From Aplectana chamaeleonis (lineage: Eukaryota; Nematoda; Chromadorea; Rhabditida; Cosmocercidae), in NCBI GenBank assembly GCA_029168955.1, contig JAPDOI010000185.1:590001-654000 (forward strand): 64,000 bases of DNA, in the 5' to 3' direction. This document shows, piece after piece, positions 46,815-60,400 of the stretch; positions within the stretch are counted from its first letter, which is position 1, and the number at the start of each line of letters is the position of its first letter. The translations under genes and the position numbers were made by a program. A model generated the notes under the pieces. That model had not been told where the DNA came from, searched no databases, and saw only the letters and a list, made by a program, of their open reading frames with translations.

Positions 46815-47378
46815 CTCTCAGGCCCCCGTCAGACTTCGTCGAAAAACCTGCTGAGTCCGAATGAGTCCGGGGTGGAAAAACCTGCTGAGTCCGGTTGCCC
46901 CCAGCGCCAACCAACTCCTCTGCGAAACACGCGATTGATAGTGACGATTATCACCTCAGCTTTGAATCGGAACGTGTTTGGTGGCTGATTTTTCTTGTTT
47001 TCAACATGTCTGAATCTGATTTCCTGTATCAGCAGTACGTGGGGCAGAGCGCAGACGGCGAGAGTCGAGATGCGGCGGGACTCGGCAGGTCGCAGTCGCC
47101 CGAAAAAAATGCACCCAAATCACGTGAAAAACACCTATATCGACCGGGTGGGGTGAGGATGGTTCTGTTGGGACTCAGTGGGACTCAGTCGGTGCATTGG
47201 CCCCGCCCTTGTACGCATGAGAACCATCAGTTTCGACCGAGGGGATTGCGGTGGGCATCAGACGGTCGCGGTGGGACTCAGTGGGTTGATTTTTTTGCAC
47301 CCGTTTTCCACGAATTCGATGCGTATCGACCCGGTGGGACTCAGTAGATCCACCGACTATGACCGGGGCCTCACGGGG
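46815..47378. repeat. Dispersed inverted-repeat element related to 11258-11530
   Basis: Left end TCTCAGGCCCCCGTCAGACT then TCGTCGAAAAACCTGCTGAGTCC. The right end, in reverse complement, gives GTGAGGCCCCGGTCATAGTC and GGTGGATCTACTGAGTCCC. The GGGACTCAGT motif recurs inside. The open frame at 46895-47347 spans it and has no recognisable domain. Confidence 0.6.
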
Positions 47379-48491
47379 TAGATATTTCAGTAGCCCTCTC
47401 TATAAGCTCTAGAATTTGATCGCGAGAGCAAGCAGCCAACTTCATTTTTGCCTGCAGCGTATCCAGCGCGGTTTTTCTGAAATCGTTTATCACATGCGAA
47501 AACAGACCGCTTCTCTTCGGTTAAGATTTATAATGATAGGTCACTCTCACTCGCGGCAAATTCCCTCTTTGCGCTGCTTGATATCCAGCCGCTCAGCAAA
47601 TTCACTCTGCGCGACTAAGCTTTGATGACGGCGCTAAAGGTGAATTTGATGCCTAATGATAATAGAATGTGATAAAGGCCGCTTTCCCCGAAGCATCAAG
47701 TCTCGAATTGGCAGAGTATGAGCTGTCACCAAAACCTTGTTTTTCAAGCGTAGGAGCGATGGAGAAAAAGTTGACAAGCCGTGCATGTCAGGACTCCACA
47801 CAAAGACCTGCCAGTTGTATCACACCTTACACGTCATGTGTTTATCAGAAAAAAACCACACCATTGATAGCACAATTAATTTATTCCTTGCTATAACGAC
47901 TAGGTTTGTTTTAATTCTGCGTCCGCGTTTCCCAAAAAAACATTTTCCCATAAATAGTTTTTCTGACGGCATTTTATATCGTAGCATTATTAAAGTAGCT
48001 TTGGTCTGAAAACAACTTATGAATATGAACACAAAAAGGGAATGTGGGTTTGTAGCTCCGGTCACTTACTGTTTCTGTGAATGATATCTTTATGAGTTTC
48101 ATTTGCTTCTTAGCCCGTGTCCAGTCCTCTGATTTTGATGATGTCCACCTCCTCTGAGAAGGACATGCGACGAGTTGTCTCCGACATCGGCTGTACGTGC
48201 TGTAAAGTACACTGAATCATATCGTTCTTTGACATAGGGGGAGATGGGGGCACGTGGCGGGTTCATTCCCTCCGTCGATCCATCACTAGACGAAAAATAC
48301 CGTGCGGTACAAATTGCCACGATAGCCGTAAAATATAGCGTATGGTGCAATTACGCAACTCACACCGGGAATCACGCCTGTAATATCAGTACAACCGCAT
48401 TCTCAATAAACAAACGCATAGGAACGGTTGTTTGGCGGTGGAAAAGGGATTGTCGGTGCAACCGCGGAAGCAAGAAGAAAGATATCAGGTT
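47379..48491. other. Unassigned sequence before the satellite
   Basis: About 1.1 kb with no gene, RNA or repeat I recognise. Small open frames exist on both strands (for example 48099-48350 minus), with no support. Confidence 0.4.
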
Positions 48492-51400
48492 GTAATCACT
48501 TGAAACCCAGATTGGACGGCACCGTCAGGCAAGGGAGGTAATCCCCGGGTGGGGGCTGATTTTAGTGTTGGCTGCAATTCGGGGTGGTTTAAATCATTTG
48601 AGACCCTGAATGGACGGACCGTCAAGCAAGGGAGGTAATCCCCGCGTGGGGGCTGATTTTAATGTTGGCTGGAATTCGGGGTGGTTTAAATCATTTGAGA
48701 CCCTGAATGGACGGACCGTCAAGCAAGGGAGGTAATCCCCGGGTGGGGGCTGATTTTAATGTTGGCTGCAATTCGAAGTGGTTTAAATCATTTGAGACCC
48801 TGAATGGACGGACCGTCAAGCAAGGGAGGAAATCCCCGGTTGGAGGGTGATTTTAATGTTGGCTGCAATTCGAAGTGGTTTAAATCATTTGAGACCCTGA
48901 ATGGACGGACCGTCAAGCAAGGGAGGTAATCCCCGGGTGGGGGCTGATTTTAATGTTGGCTGCAATTCGAAGTGGTTTAAATCATTTGAGACCCTGAATG
49001 GACGGACCGTCAAGCAAGGGAGGTAATCCCCGGGTGGGGGCTGATTTTAGTGTTGGCTGCAATTCGGGGTGGTTTAAATCATTTGAGACCCTGAATGGAC
49101 GGACCGTCAAGCAAGGGAGGTAATCCCCGGGTGGGGGCTGATTTTAATGTTGGCTGCAATTCGAAGTGGTTTAAATCATTTGAGACCCTGAATGGACGGA
49201 CCGTCAAGCAAGGGAGGTAATCCCCGGGTGGGGGCTGATTTTAATGTTGGCTGCAATTCGAAGTGGTTTAAATCATTTGAGACCCTGAATGGACGGACCG
49301 TCAAGCAAGGGAGGTAATCCCCGGGTGGGGGCTGATTTTAATGTTGGCTGCAATTCGAAGTGGTTTAAATCATTTGAGACCCTGAATGGACGGACCGTCA
49401 AGCAAGGGAGGTAATCCCCGGGTGGGGGCTGATTTTAATGTTGGCTGCAATTCGAAGTGGTTTAAATCATTTGAGACCCTGAATGGACGGACCGTCAAGC
49501 AAGGGAGGTAATCCCCGGGTGGGGGCTGATTTTAGTGTTGGCTGCAATTCGGGGTGGTTTAAATCATTTGAGACCCTGAATGGACGGACCGTCAAGCAAG
49601 GAGGTAATCCCAGGTGGGGCTGATTTTAATGTTGGCTGCAATTCGAAGTGGTTTAAATCATTTGAGACCCTGAATGGACGGACCGTCAAGCAAGGGAGGT
49701 AATCCCCGGGTGGGGCTGATTTTAATGTTGGCTGCAATTCGAAGTGGTTTAAATCATTTGAGACCCTGAATGGACGGACCGACAAGCAAGGGAGGTAGTC
49801 CCCGGGTGGGGGCTGATTTTAATGTTGGCTGCAATTTGAAGTGGTTTAAATCATTTGAGACCCTGAATGGACGGACCGTCAGGCAAGGAGGTAATCCCGG
49901 GTGGGGGCTGATTTTAGTGTTGGCTGCAATTCGGAGTGGTTTAAATCATTTGAGACCCTGAATGGACGGACCGTCAAGCAAGTCAGGCAAGAGGTAATCC
50001 CGGGTGGGGGCTGATTTTAGTGTTGGCTGCAATTCGGGGTGGTTTAAATCATTTGAGACCCTGAATGGACGGACCGTCAAGCAAGGGAGGTAATCCCCGG
50101 GTGGGGGCTGATTTTAATGTTGGCTGCAATTCGAAGTGGTTTAAATCATTTGAGACCCTGAATGGACGGACCGTCAAGCAAGGGAGGTAATCCCCGGGTG
50201 GGGGCTGATTTTAATGTTGGCTGCAATTCGAAGTGGTTTAAATCATTTGAGACCCTGAATGGACGGACCGTCAGGCAAGGGAGCTAATCCCCGGGTGGGG
50301 GCGGATTTTAGTGTTGGCTGCGATTCGGAGTGGTTTAAATCATTTGAGACCCTGAATGGACGGACCGTCAAGCAAGGGAGGTAATCCCCGGGTGGGGGCT
50401 GATTTTAATGTTGGCTGCAATTCGAAGTGGTTTAAATCATTTGAGACCCTGAATGGACGGACCGTCAAGCAAGGGAGGTAATCCCCGGGTGGGGGCTGAT
50501 TTTAGTGTTGGCTGCAATTCGGAGTGGTTTAAATCATTTGAGACCCTGAATGGACGGACCGTCAGGCAAAGGAGGTAATCCCCGGGTGGGGGCTGATTTT
50601 AGTGTTGGCTGCAATTCGAAGTGGTTTAAATCATTTGAGACCCTGAATGGACGGTGAGGCAAGGGAGGTAATCCCCGGGTGGGGGCTGATTTTAGTGTTG
50701 GCTGCAATTCGAAGTGGTTTAAATCATTTGAGACCCTGAATGGACGGACCGTCAAGCAAGGGAGGTAATCCCCGGGTGGGGGCTGATTTTAATGTTGGCT
50801 GCAATTCGAAGTGGTTTAAATCATTTGAGACCCTGAATGGACGGACCGTCAGGCAAAGGAGGTAATCCCCGGGTGGGGGCTGATTTTAGTGTTGGCTGCA
50901 ATTCGAAGTGGTTTAAATCATTTGAGACCCTGAATGGACGGACCGTCAAGCAAGGGAGGTAATCCCCGGGTGGGGGCTGATTTTAATGTTGGCTGCAATT
51001 CGAAGTGGTTTAAATCATTTGAGACCCTGAATGGACGGACCGTCAAGCAAGGGAGGTAATCCCCGGGTGGGGGCTGATTTTAGTGTTGGCTGCAATTCGG
51101 AGTGGTTTAAATCATTTGAGACCCTGAATGGACGGACCGTCAAGCAAGGGAGGTAATCCCCGGGTGGGGGCTGATTTTAGTGTTGGCTGCAATTCGAAGT
51201 GGTTTAAATCATTTGAGACCCTGAATGGACGGACCGTCAGGCAAAGGAGGTAATCCCCGGGTGGGGGCTGATTTTAGTGTTGGCTGCAATTCGAAGTGGT
51301 TTAAATCATTTGAGACCCTGAATGGACGGACCGTCAAGCAAGGGAGGTAATCCCCGGGTGGGGGCTGATTTTAGTGTTGGCTGCAATTCGGAGTGGTTTA

Positions 51401-54400
51401 AACCATTTGAGACCCTAAATGGACGGACCGTCAGGCAAGGGAGCTAATCCCCGGGTGGGGGCGGATTTTAATGTTGGCTGCAATTCGAAGTGGTTTAAAT
51501 CATTTGAGACCCTGAATGGACGGACCGTCAAGCAAGGGAGGTAATCCCCGGGTGGGGGCTGATTTTAATGTTGGCTGCAATTCGAAGTGGTTTAAATCAT
51601 TTGAGACCCTGAATGGACGGACCGTCAGGCAAGGGAGCTAATCCCCGGGTGGGGGCTGATTTTAGTGTTGGCTGCAATTCGGAGTGGTTTAAATCATTTG
51701 AGACCCTGAATGGACGGACCGTCAGGCAAGGGAGGTAATCCCCGGGTGGGGGCTGATTTTAGTGTTGGCTGCAATTCGAAGTGGTTTAAATCATTTGAGA
51801 CCCTGAATGGACGGACCGTCAAGCAAGGGAGGTAATCCCCGGGTGGGGGCTGATTTTAATGTTGGCTGCAATTCGAAGTGGTTTAAATCATTTGAGACCC
51901 TGAATGGACGGACCGTCAAGCAAGGGAGGTAATCCCCGGGTGGGGGCTGATTTTAATGTTGGCTGCAATTCGAAGTGGTTTAAATCATTTGAGACCCTGA
52001 ATGGACGGACCGTCAAGCAAGGGAGGTAATCCCCGGGTGGGGGCTGATTTTAGTGTTGGCTGCAATTCGGAGTGGTTTAAATCATTTGAGACCCTGAATG
52101 GACGGACCGTCAAGCAAGGGAGGTAATCCCCGGGTGGGGGCTGATTTTAGTGTTGGCTGCAATTCGGAGTGGTTTAAATCATTTGAGACCCTGAATGGAC
52201 GGACCGTCAGGCAAGGGAGGTAATCCCCGGGTGGGGGCTGATTTTAGTGTTGGCTGCAATTCGGAGTGGTTTAAACCATTTGAGACCCTAAATGGACGGG
52301 CAGCCTTCGGCTGCACCGTCAGGCAAAGGAGGTAATCCCCGGGTGGGGGCTGATTTTAGTGTTGGCTGCAATTCGGAGTGGTTTAAATCATTTGAGACCC
52401 TGAATGGACGGACCGTCAAGCAAGGGAGGTAATCCCCGGGTGGGGGCTGATTTTAATGTTGGCTGCAATTCGGAGTGGTTTAAATCATTTGAGACCCTGA
52501 ATGGACGGACCGTCAAGCAAGGGAGGTAATCCCCGGGTGGGGACTGATTTTAATGTTGGCTGCAATTCGAAGTGGTTTAAATCATTTGAGACCCTGAATG
52601 GACGGACCGTCAAGCAAGGGAGGTAATCCCCGGGTGGGGGCTGATTTTAGTGTTGGCTGCAATTCGAAGTGGTTTAAATCATTTGAGACCCTGAATGGAC
52701 GGACCGTCAAGCAAGGGAGGTAATCCCCGGGTGGGGGCTGATTTTAGTGTTGGCTGCAATTCGAAGTGGTTTAAATCATTTGAGACCCTGAATGGACGGA
52801 CCGTCAGGCAAGGGAGCTAATCCCCGGGTGGGGGCGGATTTTAGTGTTGGCTGCAATTCGAAGTGGTTTAAATCATTTGAGACCCTGAATGGACGGACCG
52901 TCAGGCAAGGGAGGTAATCCCCGGGTGGGGGCTGATTTTAGTGTTGGCTGCAATTCGAAGTGGTTTAAATCATTTGAGACCCTGAATGGACGGTGTCAAG
53001 CAAGGGAGGTAATCCCCGGGTGGGGGCTGATTTTAGTGTTGGCTGCAATTCGAAGTGGTTTAAATCATTTGAGACCCTGAATGGACGGACCGTCAAGCAA
53101 GGGAGGTAATCCCCGGGTGGGGGCTGATTTTAATGTTGGCTGCAATTCGAAGTGGTTTAAATCATTTGAGACCCTGAATGGACGGACCGTCAGGCAAGGG
53201 AGGTAATCCCCGGGTGGGTGCTGATTTTAGTGTTGGCTGCAATTCGGAGTGGTTTAAATAATTTGAGACCCTGAATGGAGGGACCGTGAAGCAAGGGAGG
53301 TAATGCTCGGGTGGGGGCCGATTTGAGTGTTGGGTGCAATTCGGAGTGGTTTAAATCATTTGAGACCCTAAATGGACGGGCAGCCTTCGGCTGCACCGTC
53401 AGGCAAGGAGGTAATCCCGGGTGGGGCTGATTTTAGTGTTGGCTGCAATTCGAAGTGGTTTAAATCATTTGAGACCGTGAATGGCCGGTGCAGCCTTCGG
53501 CTGCCCCGTCAGGCAAGGGAGCTAATCCCCGGGTGGGGGCTGATTTTAATGTTGGCTGCAATTCGAAGTGGTTTAAATCATTTGAGACCCTGAATGGACG
53601 GACCGTCAGGCAAGGGAGCTAATCCCCGGGTGGGGGCTGAGTTTAGTGTTGGGTGCAATTCGGAGTGGTTTAAATCATTTGAGACCCTGAATGGACGGAC
53701 CGTCAACCAAGGGAGGTAATCCCCGGGTGGGGGCTGATTTTAATGTTGGCTGCAATTCGAAGTGGTTTAAATCATTTGAGACCCTAAATGGACGGGCAGC
53801 CTTCGGCTGCACCGTCAGGCAAAGGAGGTAATCCCCGGGTGGGGGCTGATTTTAGTGTTGGCTGCGATTCGGAGTGGTTTAAATCATTTGAGACCCTGAA
53901 TGGACGGACCGTCAAGCAAGGGAGGTAATCCCCGGGTGGGGGCTGATTTTAGTGTTGGCTGCAATTCGAAGTGGTTTAAATCATTTGAGACCCTGAATGG
54001 ACGGTGAGGCAAGGGAGGTAATCCCCGGGTGGGGGCTGATTTTAGTGTTGGGTGCAATTCGAAGTGGTTTAAATCATTTGAGACCCTGAATGGACGGAGC
54101 CTTCGGCTGCACCGTCAGGCAAGGAGGTAATCCCCGGGTGGGGGCTGATTTTAGTGTTGGCTGCAATTCGAAGTGGTTTAAATCATTTGAGACCCTGAAT
54201 GGACGGAGCCTTCGGCTGCACCGTCAGGCAAGGGAGGTAATCCCGGGTGGGGGGCTGATTTTAGTGTTGGCTGCAATTCGGAGTGGTTTAAATCATTTGA
54301 GACCCTGAATGGACGGACCGTCAAGCAAGGGAGGTAATCCCCGGGTGGGGGCTGATTTTAGTGTTGGCTGCAATTCGGAGTGGTTTAAACCATTTGTCAC

Positions 54401-57400
54401 CCTGGATGGACGGGCAGCCTTTCAGCTCAGGCAAGGGAGGTAATCCCCGGGTGGGGGCTGATTTTAGTGTTGGCTGCAATTCGGAGTGGTTTAAATCATT
54501 TGAGACCCTGAATGGACGGTGCAGCCTTCGGCTGCACCGTCAGGCAAGGGAGGTAATCCCCGGGTGGGGGCTGATTTTAGTGTTGGCTGCAATTCGAAGT
54601 GGTTTAAATCATTTGAGACCCTGAATGGACGGACCGTCAAGCAAGGGAGGTAATCCCCGGGTGGGGGCTGATTTTAATGTTGGCTGCAATTCGAAGTGGT
54701 TTAAATCATTTGAGACCCTGAATGGAGGGTGCAGCCTGCGGGTGCACCGTCAGCGGGAGGTAATCCCCGGGTGGGGGCTGATTCTGGTGTTGGCTGCAAT
54801 TCGAAGTGGTTTAAATCATTTGAGACCCTGAATGGACGGACCGTCAGGCAAGGGAGGTAATCCCCGGGTGGGGGCTGATTTTAGTGTTGGCTGCAATTCG
54901 AAGTGGTTTAAATCATTTGAGACCCTGAATGGACGTGACGGCTGTCAGGCAAGGAGGTAATCCCCGGGTGGGGGCTGATTTTAGTGTTGGCTGCAATTCG
55001 AAGTGGTTTAAATCATTTGAGACCCTGAATGGACGGGACCGTCAGGCAAGGAGGTAATCCCCGGGTGGGGGCTGATTTTAGTGTTGGCTGCAATTCGAAG
55101 TGGTTTAAATCATTTGAGACCCTGAATGGACGGGACTTCGGCTGCACCGTCAGGCAAGGAGGTAATCCCCAGGTGGGGGCTGATTTTAGTGTTGGCTGCA
55201 ATTCGAAGTGGTTTAAATCATTTGAGACCCTAAATGGACCGTCAGGCAAGGGAGGTAATCCCCGAGTGAGGGCTGATTTTAGTGTTGGCTGCAATTCGGA
55301 GTATTTTAAATCATTTGAGACCCTAAATGGACCGTCAGGCAAGGGAGGTAATCCCCGGGTGGGGGCTGATTTTAGTGTTGGCTGCAATTCGGAGTGGTTT
55401 AAATCATTTGAGACCCTAAATGGACGTGGGGGCTGATTTTAGTGTTGGCTACAATCCGGAGTGGTTTAAATCATTTGAGACCCTGAATGGACGGACCGTC
55501 ACCGTCAGGCAAGGGAGGTAATCCCCGGGTGGGGGGCTGATTTTAATGTTGGCTGCAATTCGAAGTGGTTTAAATCATTTGAGACCCTGAATGGACGGAC
55601 CGTCAAGCAAGGGAGGTAATCCCCGGGTGGGGGCTGATTTTAGTGTTGGCTGCAATTCGGAGTGGTTTAAATCATTTGAGACCCTGAATGGACGGACCGT
55701 CAAGCAAGGGAGGTAATCCCCGGGTGGGGGCTGATTTTAGTGTTGGCTGCAATTCGGAGTGGTTTAAATCATTTGAGACCCTGAATGGACGGTGCAGCCT
55801 TCGGCTGCACCGTCAGGCAAGGGAGGTAATCCCCGGGTGGGGGCTGATTTTAGTGTTGGCTGCAATTCGGGGTGGTTTAAATCATTTGAGACCCTGAATG
55901 GACGGTGCAGCCTTCGGCTGCACCGTCAGGCAAGGGAGGTAATCCCCGGGTGGGGGCTGATTTTAATGTTGGCTGCAATTCGGGGTGGTTTAAATCATTT
56001 GAGACCCTGAATGGACGGTGCAGCCTTCGGCTGCACCGTCAGGCAAGGGAGGTAATCCCCGGGTGGGGGCTGATTTTAGTGTTGACTGCAATTCGAAGTG
56101 GTTTAAATCATTTGAGACCCTGAATGGACGGTGGTCAGACAAGGGAGGTAATCCCCGGGTGGAGGCTGATTTTAGTGTTGGCTGCAATTCGAAGTGGTTT
56201 AAATCATTTGAGACCCTGAATGGACGGTGCAGCCTTCGGCTGCACCGTCAGGCAAGGGAGGTAATCCCCGGGTGGGGGCTGATTTTAGTGTTGGCTGCAA
56301 TTCGGAGTGGTTTAAATCATTTGAGACCCTGAATGGACGGTGCAGCCTTCGGCTGCACCGTCAGGCAAGGGAGGTAATCCCCGGGTGGGGGCTGATTTTA
56401 GTGTTGGCTGCAATTCGAAGTGGTTTAAATCATTTGAGACCCTGGATGGACGGCAGCCTTCGGCTGCACCGTCAGGCAAGGAGGTAATCCCCGGGTGGGG
56501 GCTGATTTTAGTGTTGGCTGCAATTCGAAGTGGTTTAAATCATTTGAGACCCTGAATGGACGGTGCAGCCTTCGGCTGCACCGTCAGGCAAGGAGGTAAT
56601 CCCCGGGTGGGGGCTGATTTTAGTGTTGGCTGCAATTCGAAGTGGTTTAAATCATTTGAGACCCTGAATGGACGGGCTGCACCGTCAGGCAAGGAGGTAA
56701 TCCCCGGGTGGGGGCTGATTTTAGTGTTGGCTGCAATTCGGAGTGGGTTAAATCATTTGAGACCCTGAATGGACGGTGCAGCCTTCGGCTGCACCGTCAG
56801 GCAAGGGAGGTAATCCCCGGGTGGGGGCTGATTTTAGTGTTGACTGCAATTCGAAGTGGTTTAAATCATTTGAGACCCTGAATGGACGGACCGTCAAGCA
56901 AGGGAGGTAATCCCCGGGTGGGGGCTGATTTTAGTGTTGGCTGCAATTCGGAGTGGTTTAAATCATTTGAGACCCTGAATGGACGGTGCAGCCTTCGGCT
57001 GCACCGTCAGGCAAGGGAGGTAATCCCCGGGTGGGGGCTGATTTTAGTGTTGGCTGCAATTCGGAGTGGTTTAAATCATTTGAGACCCTGAATGGACGGT
57101 GCAGCCTTCGGCTGCACCGTCAGGCAAGGGAGGTAATCCCCGGGTGGGGGCTGATTTTAGTGTTGGCTGCAATTCGAAGTGGTTTAAATCATTTGAGACC
57201 CTGAATGGACGGACCGTGTCAGGCAAGGGAGGTAATCCCCGGGTGGGGCTGATTTTAGTGTTGGCTGCAATTCGAAGTGGTTTAAATCATTTGAGACCCT
57301 GGAATGGACGGACCGTCAAGGCAAGGGAGGTAATCCCCGGGTGGGGGCTGATTTTAGTGTTGGCTGCAATTCGAAGTGGTTTAAATCATTTGAGACCCTG

Positions 57401-60400
57401 AATGGACGGACCGTCAGGCAAGGGAGGTAATCCCCGGGTGGGGGGCTGATTTTAATGTTGGCTGCAATTCGAAGTGGTTTAAATCATTTGAGACCCTGAA
57501 TGGACGGACCGTCAAGCAAGGGAGGTAATCCCCGGGTGGGGGCTGATTTTAATGTTGGCTGCAATTCGAAGTGGTTTAAATCATTTGAGTCCCTAAATGG
57601 ACGGTGTCAGGCAAGGGAGGTAATCCCCGGGTGGGGGCTGATTTTAGTGTTGGCTGCAATTCGGAGTGGTTTAAACCATTTGAGACCCTAAATGGACGGG
57701 CAGCCTTCGGCTGCACCGTCAGGCAAAGGAGGTAATCCCCGGGTGGGGGCTGATTTTAGTGTTGGCTGCAATTCAAGTGGTTTAAATCATTTGAGACCCT
57801 GAATGGAGGGTGCAGGCACCGTCAGGCAAGGGAGGTAATCCCCGGGTGGGGGCTGATTCTGGTGTTGGCTGCAATTCGAAGTGGTTTAAATCATTTGAGA
57901 CCCTGAATGGACGGTGTCAGGCAAGGGAGGTAATCCCCGGGTGGGGGCTGATTCTGGTGTTGGCTGCAATTCGAAGTTGTTCAAATCATTTGAGATCCTG
58001 AATGGACGGACCGTCAGGCAAGGGAGGTAATCCCGGGTGGGGGCTGATTCTGGTGTTGGCTGCAATTCGAAGTGGTTTAAATCATTTGAGACCCTGAATG
58101 GACGGACCGTCAGGCAAGGGAGGTAATCCCCGGGTGGAGGCTGATTTTAGTGTTGGCTGCAATTCGGAGTGGTTTAAATCATTTGAGACCCTGAATGGAC
58201 GGTGCAGCCTACGGCTGCACCGTCAGGCAAGGGTGGTGATCCCCGGGTGGAGGCTGATTATTGTGTTGGCTGCAATTCGGAGTGGTTTAAATCATTTGAG
58301 ACCCTGAATGGACGGTGCAGCCTTCGGCTGCACCGTCAGACAAGGGAGGTAATCCCCGGGTGGGGGCTGATTCTGGTGTTGGCTGCAATTCGAAGTGGTT
58401 TAAATCATTTGAGACCCTGAATGGACGGTGCAGCCTTCGGCTGCACCGTCAGGCAAGGGAGGTAATCCCCGGGTGGGGGCTGATTCTGGTGTTGGCTGCA
58501 ATTCGAAGTGGTTTAAATCATTTGAGACCCTGAATGGACGGTGTCAGGCAAGGGAGGTAATCCCCGGGTGGGGGCTGATTCTGGTGTTGGCTGCAATTCG
58601 AAGTGGTTTAAATCATTTGAGACCCTGAATGGACGGTGTCAGGCAAGGGAGGTAATCCCCGGGTGGGGGCTGATTCTGGTGTTGGCTGCAATTCGAAGTG
58701 GTTTAAATCATTTGAGACCCTGAATGGACGTGCAGCCTTCGGCTGCACCGTCAGGCAAGGAGGTAATCCCCGGGTGGGGGCTGATTTTAGTGTTGGCTGC
58801 AATTCGGAGTGGTTTAAATCATTTGAGACCCTGAATGGACGGACGGCTGCACCGTCAGGCAAGGGAGGTAACCCCCGGGTGGCGGCTCATTCTGGTGTTG
58901 GCTGCAGTTCGATGTGGTTTAAATCATTTGAGACCCTGAATGGACGGCACGTGTCAGGCAAGGGAGTTAATCCCCGGGTGGGGGCTGATTCTGGTGTTGG
59001 CTGCAATTCGAAGTGGTTTAAATCATTTGAGACCCTGAGTGGACGGTGTCAGGCAAGGGAGGTAATCCCCGGGTGGGGGCTGATTCTGGTGTTGGCTGCA
59101 ATTCGAAGTGGTTCAAATCATTTGAGATCCTGAATGGACGGTGCAGGCACCGTCAGGCAAGGGAGGTAATCCCCGGGTGGGGGCTGATTCTGGTGTTGGC
59201 TGCAATTCGAAGTGGTTTAAATCATTTGAGACCCTGAATGGACGGTGCAGTCTTCGGCTGCACCGTCAGGCAAGGGAGGTAATTCCGGGTGGGGGCTGAT
59301 TCTGGTGTTGGCTGCAATTCGAAGTGGTTTAAATCATTTGAGACCCTGAATGGACGGTGTCAGGCAAGGAGGTAATCCCGGGTGGGGGCTGATTCTAGTG
59401 TTGGCTGCAATTCGAAGTGGTTTAAATCATTTGAGACCCTGAATGGACGGAGTTCAAGGCAAGGGAGGTAATCCCCGGGTGGGGGCTGATTCTGGTGTTG
59501 GCTGCAATTCGAAGTGGTTTAAATCATTTGAGACCCTGAATGGACGGACCGTCAGGCAAGGGAGGTAATCCCCGGGTGGGGGCTGATTCTGGTGTTGGCT
59601 GCAATTCGAAGTGGTTTAAATCATTTGAGACCCTGAATGGACGGTGCAGCCTTCGGCTGCACCGTCAGGCAAGGGAGGTAATCCCCGGGTGGGGGCTGAT
59701 TCTGGTGTTGGCTGCAATTCGAAGTGGTTTAAATCATTTGAGACCCTGAATGGACGGTGCAGCCTTCGGCTGCACCGTCAGGCAAGGGAGGTAATCCCCG
59801 GGTGGGGGCTGATTCTGGTGTTGGCTGCAATTCGAAGTGGTTTAAATCATTTGAGACCCTGAATGGACGGTGTCAAGGCAAGGGAGGTAATCCCGGGTGG
59901 GGGCTGATTTTAGTGTTGGCTGCAATTCGAAGTGGTTTAAATCATTTGAAACCCTGAATGGACGGCCGAAGCCTGCACCGTCAGGCAAGGGAGGTAATCC
60001 CCGGGTGGGGGCTGATTCTGGTGTTGGCTGCAATTCGAAGTGGTTTAAATCATTTGAGACCCTGAATGGACGGTGCAGCCTTCGGCAAGGGAGGTAATCC
60101 CCGGGTGGGGGCTGATTCTGGTGTTGGCTGCAATTCAAAGTGGTTTAAATCATTTGAGACCCTGAATGGACGGACCGTCAAGGCAAGGAGGTACTCCCCG
60201 GGTGGGGGCTGATTCTGGTGTTGGCTGCAATTCGAAGTGGTTTAAATCATTTGAGACCCTGAATGGACGGTGCAGGCACCGTCAGGCAAGGGAGGTAATC
60301 CCCGGGTGGGGGCTGATTCTGGTGTTGGCTGCAATTCGAAGTGGTTTAAATCATTTGAGACCCTGAATGGACGGTGTCAGGCAAGGGAGGTAATCCCCGG

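Noticed and set aside
46895..47347. 150-codon frame
   Set aside because: Spans a GC-rich inverted-repeat element with repeated GGGACTCAGT phrases; no domain recognised.
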